A DNA stretch of 64,000 nucleotides from Mycolicibacter heraklionensis (lineage in GTDB: Bacteria; Actinomycetota; Actinomycetes; Mycobacteriales; Mycobacteriaceae). The translations under genes and the position numbers were made by a program. The stretch spans positions 40,899 through 104,898 of the forward strand of contig NZ_LDPO01000018.1 of the NCBI RefSeq assembly GCF_001021505.1, given 5' to 3'. The notes beneath the pieces are model-generated. The model was not told the DNA's origin, did no database searches, and saw only the letters and a program-made list of their open reading frames with translations. This document shows, one piece after another, positions 45,083 to 56,500 of this stretch (positions within the stretch are counted from its first letter, which is position 1; each line of letters opens with the position of its first letter).

Positions 45083-47485
45083 ATGCAGCAATCACTTCGT
45101 CCGTACGTCACCACCGGCCTGGCTGTTGCCGGGGTGGGCTTGGTCGCGGTTCCGCCCGTGGCCTCGCATCTGCCGCAGTTGCAACATCAGATCGCGGCCA
45201 CCGAGCGGCTCGACGTCGCGCTGACCGATTTCTTCTCGCCCTACACCGACCTGTTCCAGCACACGGCCGCGAACCTGCAGGCGCTGAACCAGAACTCGGT
45301 CGACATGTGGGGCCTGCTGCAGCACATCTTCGAGAACCCCCAGCAGGCGATCTCCGGTATCCCGGATGTCATCAACATCTTCACCAACGCGATGCCCAGC
45401 ATCGACGTGCAGGCCTTCCCCTTCCCGGCCCAAATCGACATTGAGCTACCGCTGTGGATCAACCAGCTGCTCGCTGGCATCGGCCCGTGGGTGACGCTGG
45501 GCAACGCGTTCCAGCAGGTTCTGGACGACATCTTCGGCAACCTCCTGACCGACCCGCTGAAGTCGTTTGAGGCGCTGTTCGGCGCCCCGGCGACCCTGCT
45601 CGACGCCTTCCTCAACGGAACCTCGAGCGTCAGCTTCAGCGGCATCACCCTTCCGCTGTTCAACGGCATCCTGACCCCGGGACAGCCGATCGACGCCAAC
45701 TTCAACATCGGCGACGTGGTCGACTTGTCCGGCATGGGCGACACCACCATCACCGAGCTGCTGTCGCAGGCCGGTATCGGCGATGTTCCGCTGGAAACGC
45801 TGATCATCGACCTGCTCGACGGGCTCGGCTTCGGCCACCTGACGCCGGTGGACTTGCTCAACGACATGGGCATCGGCACCCAACCGCTCTCCGACCTGCT
45901 GATCGGCGTCTTCAACGAGGCCGGCATCGGCAACCCCACCATCGCTGAGCTGTTGGAGAGCCTTGGCGGAATCCAGCCCGGCGACTCGGTCGCCAGCCTG
46001 CTGATCGCACTGCTCAACGAGACCGACATCGGCAACCCCAGCCTGTCCGAGCTCGTCCTGAGCTTGGTCGGCGGCGACGACGCCACCGTCGGTGGGCTGA
46101 TCAAGGATCTGCTCGGCGCCTCCGGCAACGAATCCCTGGCCAGCCTGATCGACCCCTCCTGGACCATCGGCGGATTGCTGACCGATTCGCTGGGCGACCC
46201 CCCACTGACCGACGTCTTCGCGCAGCTGGGCCTCGGCAGCATCACCCTCGGGGCGCTCCCCGCAATGTTGGGCGACTACGGCGACCAGACCCTGGTCGAC
46301 CTGCTCAACTCGGGTTTCCTCGGACCGGACATCACCGGCAGCACCCCGTTGACGGACGTGCTGCTTTCCATGTTCCCGCCCGGCGCCACCTTGGGTGACT
46401 TCATCGGCGATTACGGCAACACGACGCTCGGCGACATCTTTGAGGCGATGCCGATCGGCGAAAACACCATGGGGTTCCCCCCCGACACTCCGGTGACCGA
46501 CATCCCGGTTCAGTCCTTGCTGTACACGCTTCCCAGCCCAGACCCGGCTTACGCCAACCTGGGTGACACACCGCTGGGCGTACTCGCCCCCGATCAGGCC
46601 AGCCTCCTCGAGAAGGCCGGCAACCCCACTCTCGGGGCGGTGATGGGGACCAACACCGTTGGCGAAACTCTCCAGAACCTGCACATGTACGACATCACCG
46701 TGTTCCAAGGGCTCGACGCCATGGGCCTCAGCAACTACACGCTGGAGTCGTTGTTCGACGGCCTGGGCAACCTGACCGGCAATGTCACCCTGGAGCAGTT
46801 CTTCGACGCCTGGGGCTTCGACCCGACCCTGACCGAGCTCATGACGAACGCTATCGCCGGACTGGGATTGACCGACACCACGGTGCTCTCGCTGTTCGAA
46901 GACTGGGGGATGGGCAGCGTCAGTCTGTCCGGCCTGATCGACAGTCTCGGTTTGAACGACATCTACGTCCAGTCGATTTTCAACAACCTCGGCCTGAACA
47001 ACATCGACATCGACATGTTCATCGACCGCCTCGGACTGAGCAGCATCTCGATCGCCGGCATTCTCAGCGGTCTGGGCCTGGACAACCAGTCCCTCGACGA
47101 CTTCATCAACAGTCTGTTGGGCGGCGTCTCGATCGACAGCATCCTCAACGGTTTGGGCCTGGACGAGGTGCACCTGGACCAGTTCATCACCGACCTGATG
47201 ACCAGTGTGCTCGGCGACCCCACGCTGGGCACCTTGCTCGGCTGGATCGGTCTGGACAACTACGACCTGGACACCATCGTCTCCAACCTCGGCCTCGACG
47301 GCACGATCAACTCGTTCCTCAACGACCTCGGATTGGGCAGCCTCGACATCAATGGCCTGATTGACGGTCTGGGACTGTCCGACCTGGGCTTGCTGAGCGT
47401 CAACGGCGACTTCTTCGGCGTGGCGTCGGAGTGGCTCAACGATATTCCGAACCAGATCGCCGCAGCGTTGGGCTTCTACGGCTGA
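45083..47485 (+). CDS. Secreted protein with LGLGDQT-type 14-residue repeats, copy 2
   Basis: The ATG at 45083 has GGGAGG five bases upstream and matches the MQxxLRPY start of copy 1; an in-frame GTG at 45014 overlaps the end of copy 1 and is less likely. The 800-residue protein has a signal-peptide-like start (LRPYVTTGLAVAGVGLVAV), the shared N-terminal domain (FFSPYTDLFQHTAANLQAL, LDAFLNGTSSVSFSGITLPL), and then a long array of about 14-residue repeats. The later ones are the most regular (LGLNNIDIDMFIDRLGLSSI, LGLDEVHLDQFITDL). Copy 1 ends only 61 bases upstream and a PGRS gene begins 87 bases downstream, so the three are likely co-transcribed. Function is unknown. Confidence 0.85.
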   Translation: MQQSLRPYVTTGLAVAGVGLVAVPPVASHLPQLQHQIAATERLDVALTDFFSPYTDLFQHTAANLQALNQNSVDMWGLLQHIFENPQQAISGIPDVINIFTNAMPSIDVQAFPFPAQIDIELPLWINQLLAGIGPWVTLGNAFQQVLDDIFGNLLTDPLKSFEALFGAPATLLDAFLNGTSSVSFSGITLPLFNGILTPGQPIDANFNIGDVVDLSGMGDTTITELLSQAGIGDVPLETLIIDLLDGLGFGHLTPVDLLNDMGIGTQPLSDLLIGVFNEAGIGNPTIAELLESLGGIQPGDSVASLLIALLNETDIGNPSLSELVLSLVGGDDATVGGLIKDLLGASGNESLASLIDPSWTIGGLLTDSLGDPPLTDVFAQLGLGSITLGALPAMLGDYGDQTLVDLLNSGFLGPDITGSTPLTDVLLSMFPPGATLGDFIGDYGNTTLGDIFEAMPIGENTMGFPPDTPVTDIPVQSLLYTLPSPDPAYANLGDTPLGVLAPDQASLLEKAGNPTLGAVMGTNTVGETLQNLHMYDITVFQGLDAMGLSNYTLESLFDGLGNLTGNVTLEQFFDAWGFDPTLTELMTNAIAGLGLTDTTVLSLFEDWGMGSVSLSGLIDSLGLNDIYVQSIFNNLGLNNIDIDMFIDRLGLSSISIAGILSGLGLDNQSLDDFINSLLGGVSIDSILNGLGLDEVHLDQFITDLMTSVLGDPTLGTLLGWIGLDNYDLDTIVSNLGLDGTINSFLNDLGLGSLDINGLIDGLGLSDLGLLSVNGDFFGVASEWLNDIPNQIAAALGFYG

Positions 47486-47572
47486 ACCCGCTGAGCGGGC
47501 AAGTCGCCAAATCCAAACTTCATCACAGACAGAGCGAGCACAACTGTGGGCCACACAGATAGGAAATCCCAA

Positions 47573-50500
47573 ATGGCAGTAGGGCGTAACACTTCGGGCA
47601 ACGGTCAGCAGGGTCGGCGCGGCCGGCGACTGTTGGGGGCCAGCAGTGCCGTTGGCGCGTTTTTGGCGTTTGGGTTGTCGCCGTTGGCTTCGGCGCCTGT
47701 TGCGCATGCTGATGAGCTGGATTGGGTTGTTGATCTGGTTGGCGCGGATTTGGCTGGGGCTCTTAGTGATTTGAGTCAGGCGTCGTCGTGGGAGACGTTG
47801 TTTGATCAGGCTTCGTGGGAGCCGTTGCTGAGCAATGTGGGTTTGTCGTTTGATGCGTCGTTGGCGGGGGTGCCGGGTTCGGCTGCTGCTGATGATTGGT
47901 TTGGGTCGTTGTTCTATGACCCGTGGCATGACTTGGGTCAGGACTTCCTGAACAGTTCGTTCGGTTCGTCGGTTGCGGATTTCGTCAACTTGTTTGGTTT
48001 CGGTCAGATTCTGATCGGTAATGGTGCTGACGGTATTGATGGTGGGACGCTGGCGCAGGCTGCTGGTGGTGCTGGTGGTTTGTGGTTCGGTGATGGTGGT
48101 GCTGGTGGTACGGCCGCTGATGGCACTGGTGGTGTTGGTGGTTCGGCGGGCATGTTCGGCGATGGTGGCGCCGGTGGTGCCGGTGTTGATGGTGGTGACG
48201 GTGGCGCCGGTGGTAACGGTGGCTGGTGGATGGGTATCGGTGGTGATGGTGGTGCTGCGGGTGCTGGTATCGCTGGTGGTGCCGGTGGTGTTGGTGGTGC
48301 CGGTGGTGATGGCATTGGTTTGGCGTTCGGTTCGGGCGGTAATGGTGGTCTTGGTGGCGATGGTGCGGTGGGTGCTGCTGGGGCGGCTGTTGGTGCGGGG
48401 CTGAATGGTCTTGCCGGTGCTAATGGTGGTGCTGGTGGTAATGGTGGTGCCGGTGGTAAGGGTTCGTGGCTGATCGGTTCCGGTGGTAAGGGTGGTGCCG
48501 GTGGTGCCGGTGCCGACGGTGGTAACGGTGGCGATGGTGGCGACGGCATCAACGCCACTGTCCCCGGCGCCGATGGTGGCGCTGCTGGTAACGGCGGCAA
48601 CGGTGGTGCCGGTGGTGCCGCGGGTCTCGGTGGTGCCGGTGGCTCTGGTGGTCTGCTCGGTTCGTCGGGTGTCGCGGGTGCTGGTGGCGCAGCCGGTGAC
48701 GGTGGTAATGCCGGTGTCGGTGGTAACGGTGGCGACGGCGCCGACGGCGATGGCGCTCACATCGATGGTGGTGCCGGTGGGCGTGGTGGTGACGCGGGTG
48801 TGGCCGGTGCCGGTGGTGCGGGTTCGACCCCGGGTACCGCGGGTAATGCGGGTTTGGCGGCGACCGGTGGTGGTAACGGTGGCCGTGGTGGTGACGGTGC
48901 CGACGCCACCATCGCCGGTGGTGCCGGTGGTGCCGGTGGCCGTGGTGGTGACGGTGGTTCGCTGGGCAACGGTGGCGCTGGTGGTGTCGGTGGCGATGGT
49001 GCGGTCGGCGTGGCCGGGCACACCGATGCCAGTGGTGATGGCACGACTGGTCTGGCTGGTGGCGCTGGTGGTGTCGGTGGCGCTGGTGGTGCCGGTGGTT
49101 CGCAGGCCGGCAATGGTGGTGCTGGTGGTTCTGGTGGCCGCGGTGGCACCGGTGGTGTCGGTGGTGCCGGCGCTGACGGCACTGCGGGTCTGAATGCGGC
49201 TGCCGGTAGCGGTGACAACGGTGGCGACGGTGGCGACGCGGACAGCACGGCCGGTAACGGTGGGGTTGGTGGTGTTGGTGGCGACGGCGGCGCGGGTGGT
49301 ACCTCGGCGCACGGCACCGCGGGAGCGCACGGTGCCGGTGGTATCGGTGGCGACGGCGGCGCCGCCGGCGCCACCGGTGTCGGTGGTAACGGTGGCGACG
49401 GTGCCGGCGGCGGGACCGGGGCGGCGGCCGGCAACGGCGGTAAGGGTGGCGCCGGCGGTGCCATCGGTAGCGGTGGCGCAGGTGGCGCAGGTGGCTCCAG
49501 CGGCGGTTCGACGCACGCGGCCTCCGGTACGGCCGGCGCAGACGGCACCGGCGGCAACGGCGGTAACGGCGGTAACGGTGGTGCCGGCGAGCTCCTTGGC
49601 GACGGCACCGTGCAGACCGGTGGCCAGGGCGGCAACGGTGGCGACGCCGGGGCGGTCGGTGACGGCGGTAATGGCGGTGCCGGCGGCAAGGGTGCGACCG
49701 GGACGGCCGGACACACGGACATCAGCGGTAACGGCACGGACGGCGGCGTCGGCGGCACCGGTGGTGCGGGTGGCATCGGTGGCGCTGGCGGTACGACTTC
49801 CGGCAACGGTGGTGCCGGTGGTTCGGGCGGCGTCGGCGGCACCGGCGGCGCCGGCGGCCACGGCCTCGACGGCGAGGCCGGTGTCGATGCGACGGCTGGC
49901 AGCGGCGGCGACGGTACGGTCGGTATCGGCGGCGGCGACAGCGGCAACGGCGGTGCCGGTGGTGTCGGCGGTCAGGGCGGTGCCGGCGGCACCGCGACCG
50001 CGGGCAACGCGGGCACTGACGGCGGCGGCGGCCAGGGTGGCATCGGTGGTGCGGCCGGTAATGCCGGCAACGGTGGTCGGGGCGGTGACGGTGCGGGTGG
50101 CGGCAACAACGCCACGGCCGGATCCGGTGCACAGGGCGGTACCGGCGGCAACCGCGGCTCGGCTGGCGCTGGTGGCGCCGGTGGCTGGAACGCAGACAAC
50201 AGTGCCCAGGCGGACCAGGGCGCTGATGGTGCCGAGGGCGGCGGTGGCAACGGTGGTGCCGGCGGTCGCGGTGGAGACGGTGAACTGCTCGGTGGAACTG
50301 TGCCGCAGGCCGGCGGCAACGGCGGTGCCGGTGGTACGGCCGGTATCGGCGGCGACGGTGGTGTCGGCGGTGATGGCGGTAACGGTGCGTCGGGAATCGA
50401 CGGAACGACGGTGGTCATCGATGGGACTGCGGGTGGTACCGGTGCCGTAGGCGGCAACGGCGGAGCTGGCGGCGCCGCTGGCGTGGGCTCCGGAAACGGT

Positions 50501-53500
50501 GGTGCCGGTGGTAACGGTGGCACCGGCGGTAACGGTGGTAACGGTGGCGCAGCCGACGACGGTTACCTACTGGACCTCGCGGGCGGCAAGGGTGGAAACG
50601 CCGGTGCCGGTGCCGCGGGCGGCAACGGTGGTGCCGGCGGTACGTCGGCGGAAGGCACCGGCGGCCAGGGTGGCGCCGGTGGTGCCGGCGGCAACGCGGG
50701 AACCGCGGCCGTTGGCGGTCAGGGAAGCGGCGGGGGTGGCGGCGCGAACGCCGGTGCCGGTGGCAACGGCGGTGATGGCGCCCTCGGCGGAGCAGGCGGC
50801 CAGGCCGGCGTTGGTGGTAATGGACTCAACGCGGGCGCGGACGGGGCCGTGGGCACTGACGGCATAGCGGCCGACGGTGCAGATGGCGGTCGCGGAGGCG
50901 ACGGATACGGCCTGATAAGCGGGACGAACACCGGCCAGGGCGGTGGCGCGGGCGGTAACGGCGGTAACGCCGCTGCAGTCGGTAACGGCGGAATGGGTGG
51001 CACTGGCGGAGCCGGCGCCACGGTAGACGGCGTCACCGGTAACGACGGGCATGGCACCGACGGAGCGGTTGGTGGTATCGGCGGTGACGGTGGCCAGGGT
51101 GGTGCTGGCGGCAGCACTTCGGGTAATGGCGGTGCGGGCGGCTACGGCGGTGTCGGTGGCCAGGGTGGTGCCGGCGGCGCGGGTGCGGATGCCACGGTGG
51201 CCGACACGGACGGTGGCAACGGCGGCAACGCCGGTGCCGGCGGTGCGGGCGGTAACGGCGGCCAGGGTGGCGCGGCCACCAATGGCACAGGTGGCAATGG
51301 CGGCAACGCCGGCATCGGTGGCAATGGCGGCGTCGCGGGCGCCGGCGGTGCCGGTCTCGGTGGCGGCGGTGCGGCAAACGCGGGCAACGGCGGTAACGGC
51401 GGAAACGGTGCGGACGGAGCTGCAGCAGGCCAGGTAGGCCTGGGCGGTGCCGGCACCACCAACGGGGCGGATGGCTCCACTCGCCCCGACGGCATTGCCA
51501 GCGATGGCGGTGTCGGTGGCCAGGGCGGCGCCGGCGTGGGTCTGAGCGGCGGGGTCGGCCAGGGCGGCGGCCATGGCGGCGCTGGTGGTAACGCGGCTTC
51601 GATCGGCAACGGTGGTGCCGGTGGTGCCGGTGGTGTTGGTGCGACCGTGGACGGGATCACGGGCGGCGACGGCAATGGGACCGCGGGTGCGGTCGGTGGC
51701 GTCGGCGGTAACGGCGGCACCGGTGGTCTCGGGGGCTCGACGTCGGGCAACGGTGGTGCTGGCGGCAACGCCGGCAAGGGTGGCAACGGTGGTGCCGGCG
51801 GAGCGGGCGCGGACGCAACAGTGGCCGACACCGCGGGTGGTAACGGTGGGAACGCCGGTGCTGGCGGCCAGGGCGGTGTCGGCGGCCAGGGCGGTGGCGC
51901 TGTCGCCGGCACCGGTGGTGTAGGCGGTAACGCCGGCGACGGTGGCAACGCTGGTACGGCCGGGTCCGGTGGTAAGGGCCTCGGTGGCGGCGGCGCTGCC
52001 AACGCGGGCGCGGGCGGCGCGGGTGGCAATGGCGCCGACGGCGCCGCTGCGGGCACGGCCGGCGCCGGCGGCACCGGCACGAATGGCGACGGTGCGGACG
52101 GCAGCGATGGCCTGTCCGGTATCGGTAGCGACGGTGGCGCCGGTGGCGCAGGTGGCGCTGGTGTGGGCCAGGTGACCGGCGGCGTGGACGCTCAGGGCGG
52201 CGGTGCCGGCGGTAACGGCGGTAACGCGGCGACGGTCGGCTCCGGTGGTGCGGGCGGTAACGGCGGTGCCGGCGCTGCTGGTGACGACGGCGTCACCCTC
52301 AGCGACGGAAACGGTACGAACGGGTTGAGCGGTGGTGCCGGTGGAATCGGCGGCGTCGGCGGTGCCGGTGGAACCGACTCCGGTGATGGCGGCGCGGGTG
52401 GCCAGGGTGGCATCGGTGGTGCGGGCGGTAACGCCGGTCACGGCGCCAACGGTGTCAGTGGCACCGTCGTAACCCCCGGCAGTGGTGCATCCGGCGCGGA
52501 CGGGACCAACGGGGGCAACGGTGGCGTCGGTGGAAACGGCGGCATCGGTGGTAACGGTGGTGCTGGTGGCGCGGCCAACAACGGTGCCAGCGGTGTGGAC
52601 GGTTCCGGTGGCGCCGGTGGTGACGCCGGTAATGCCGGTAACGCCGGTAACGGAGGTCGCGGGGCCGACGGTGCCGGTGGCGGCACTGGCGCGGTGGCGG
52701 GCTCGGGTGGTCACGGCGGTGACGGAGGCGTCCGTGGCACCGCGGGCACGGCCGGGGCGGGTGGCTGGAATGCCGACCACAGCGCCCAGGCGGCCAGCGG
52801 CAATGCGGGTACCGCGGCGATCGGCGGCAACGGCGGGGCCGGCGGCAAGGGCGGTACCGGTGTCCTCCTCGCCGACGGCACCGCGCAGATCGGTGGCGCG
52901 GGCGGTGACGGCGGCAACGCCGGACCGGTCGGCAATGGTGGCGCCGGCGGAAACGGTGGCGCCGGCGCCGTGGGCGCGACCGGCTCAACTGCTCTGGCCA
53001 ACGGCGGAACCGGTGGCAACGGCGCGGCCGGTGGCAACGCGGGCAACGGCGGTAAGGGCGGCTCGATCTCCGGCAACGGCGGTCAGGGTGGTGTCGGAGG
53101 TGCCGGCGGCAACGGTGGTGCCGGCGGCGCGGGCGTGCAAGGCCTCGCGGGAGCCGATGCTGCCGCGGGCAGCGGCGGCAACGGCGGCGACGGCACCGAT
53201 GGCGGCGACGGCGGCCAGGGTGGTAACGGTGGCCAGGGCGGTAACGGTGGCCAGGGTGGTAGCGCCACCAACGGAACGGCCGGCCTCAACGGCAGCGGTG
53301 GTATCGGTGGTAACGGCGGCGCCTCCGGTCAGGCTGGTGACGGTGGCCGCGGTGGTAACGGTGCCGGCGGTGGCGTCGAAGAAACCGCAGGACACGGTGG
53401 TAACGGCGGCGCCGGTGGCGACCGCGGTGCGGCTGGCTCCGCCGGTAAGGGCGGCCTGAACGGTGACGGTGTCACCTACCGGTCCGACGGTGCGGCCGGC

Positions 53501-56500
53501 GTGGTTGCTGGCGGCGGCAACGGCGGCAACGGTGGCGCCGGTGGCGCGGGCCAGCTGCTCGCTGATGGCTCGACCGGCCAGGCCGGCGGCTACGGCGGTA
53601 ACGGTGGCGCGGCGGGTGCGATCGGTACCGGTGGTGCGGGTGGCGCTGGTGGCGCCGGTGGCAACGGCGTGCTCGGCGTGACCGGCGGCGACGGCAACGG
53701 AACCCTCGGTGGCAACGGCGGCGTCGGTGGCTACGGCGGTACCGGTGGCGCCGGTGGCAGCGTTTCGGGCGCCGGTGGCGTCGGTGGCGCGGGTGGCACT
53801 GGCGGTAGCGGTGGCAACGGCGGCAACGGTGTGGCCGCGGGTGCCGGCAACCTCGGCGGCAACGGTGGCCAGGGCGGTAACGCCGCTGCCGGTGGCGCTG
53901 GCGGTATCGGTGGTAACGCGGGCAACGGTGCAGGTGGCGTCGGCGGCGCCGGTGGTAACGCCGGTAACGCGGGCAACGGTGGCACCGGTGGTGCCGGTGG
54001 TGACGGTGGCAGCGGCCTGGCGGCCGGCAACGGCGGCGACGGCGGTACCGGTGGTGACCGCGACCTCGGCGGCGCCGGTGGTGCGGGCGGTATCGGCCAG
54101 GGCGGCACACAGGCGGCCAGCGGTCAGGCGGGTACCAACGGTGCTGGCGGCGACGGCGGCGCCGGTGGTAACGGCGGCAACGGCGTCCTCCAGCCGGGCG
54201 ATGTCGCACAAGACGGTGGCGCCGGTGGTAAGGGTGGCGCGGCCGGAGCGATCGGTACCGGTGGTGCCGGTGGTAACGGTGGCGCGGGTACTGCCGGGGT
54301 TAACGGCATCACCGACGGCCTCGGCGACGGCACGGCCGGGACCGCGGGCGGCAATGGCGGTAGCGGCGGCCAGGGTGGCGCCGGTGGTACCACCTCCGGC
54401 AACGGCGGCGCCGGTGGGCTCGGCGGTGGCGGTGGCGCGGGTGGCCACGGTGGCGCCGGTGCTAATGCGGCTAACGGCGCAAACGCGGCCAGCGGTAGTG
54501 GCGGCAACGGCGGAGACGGTGCCGACGCCACCAGCACCAACGGAAACGGTGGAGCGGGCGGTAACGGTGGTGCCGGCGGTGTCGGCGGCACGGCGACCCT
54601 CGGCGAGACCGGTGCCGCTGGTGCGGGCGGCGCGGGTGGCGCCGGTGGTAACACCGGTAACGGTGCCAACGGCGGTAACGGCGGCACCGGTGCCGGCGGC
54701 GGCATCGAGGCCATCGCCGGGTCCGGTGGCAAGGGTGGTGCCGGCGGCATCGCGGGTACGGCCGGCACCGGCGGCGCCGGGGGCCTCGGTGGCGACGGCA
54801 CCGCGGCCGAAAACGGTCAAGACGGCGCTCAGCTCGGTGCCAGCGGTGGTAACGGTGGCAACGGTGGCAACGCTGCGCTGGGCCAGCAGGGTGGCAACGG
54901 CGGTAACGGTGGCGCCGGCGGCACCATTGGTCACGGCGGCGCAGGCGGCGACGGCGGTGCCGGTGCCAACGGTGTCGCGGGTATCACCGACGGGTCCGGT
55001 AACGGCACCGACGGCACGGCTGGCACCGCGGGTGGCAACGGCGGTCTCGGTGGAGTCGGTGGTTCGATCGCCGGTGACGGTGGTGTCGGTGGTAACGGTG
55101 GTGTCGGTGGTCACGGTGGCGCCGGCGGCAATGCCGCCAACGGCACCGCGGGAACCAACGCCACGGCCGGCAGCGGTGGCAACGGCGGTGTCGGTGGCGA
55201 CGCCACCGGAGCGGCTGGGGCCGGTGGCGCTGGTGGCGCCGGCGGTAACGGTGGTGCCGGTGGCACCGCGACCAACGGCAACAGCGGTGCGGACGGCGCC
55301 GGCGCCGTCGGTGGCAACGGTGGCGCGGGCGGTAACGCCGGCGTCGGCGGTCGCGGTGGCGACGGCGCGGGCGGCGGCTCGAACCTGGTGGCCGGTTCCG
55401 GTGGTAAGGGCGGCAACAGCAGCAGCACCGCTGGTGCGGGCGGCGACGGAGGTGCCGGCGGCCTCGGTGGCGATGGCGTCACCCAGGCCGGCAGCGGCAT
55501 CGACGGCAACGGCGGCGCGGTCGCGGTCGGTGGCACCGGTGGTAACGGTGGCAACGGCACGGTGCTGGGCAGCGGCCTGGCGCAGGCCGGTGGTAACGGC
55601 GGTACCGGCGGTAGCGCCACAGGCGAGTACGGCAACGGCGGCACCGGCGGTAACGGTGGCACCGGTGCCAATGGAACCGCGGGTACCAGCGCCGCAAACG
55701 GTGCCGGAGCTGCCGGCGGCAACGGCGGTAACGGCGGTTCGGCGGCCCAACACGGCAACGGCGGCACCGGCGGCAACGCCGGCAACGGTGGCAATGCCGG
55801 CGCCAACACCTCGGTCGCCGCGAACGGCGCCACGGGTACCCAGCCCAAGGACCCGAACGGCAACGCCATGCCCGGTGGCACCGGCGGCGCCGGCGTCAAG
55901 GGTGCCACCGGGTACGCCGGTGGAGCGGGCGGCACCGGCGGTGTCGGTGGTGCCGGCGGCACCCTGACCGGTGACGGCGGCAAGGGCGGTCTCGGCGGCA
56001 GCGGCGGGATCGGCGGCACCGGCGGTACCGGCGGTAACGGCGGCACCGGTGGTGCCGGTGGTGCCGGTGGTCTCGGCCTTCCCGGGCGTACCGGCGGTAC
56101 CGGTGGTGTCGGCGGCCAGGGCGGCGACGGCGGCGTCGGCGGCGCGGCCGGTCAGGGCGGTGCCGGCGGTGTCGCGCTGGGCGATGGGAAGTCCGGCGAA
56201 CACGGCGCCGGCGGGTTCGGCGGTAAGGGCGGTGTTGGCGGTAAGGCCGGTGTCGGCGGCACCGGCGGTGCCGGTGGTGCCGGGTACAACGGCATCGTCG
56301 GTCAGGGCACCGGCGGTGGCGGTACCGGCGGCAGCGGTGGCGCCGGTGGCCAGGGTGGCACCGGCGGTCAGGGCGGTCTCAACGCCGACGGCACCACCGC
56401 TCAAGGCGGTTCCGGTGGTATGGGCGGCAAGGGCGGTAACGGTGTCAACGGTGCCTCCAAGCCCAGCAAGTCCAACTGGGCAGGCTCGGGTGGCAGCGGC

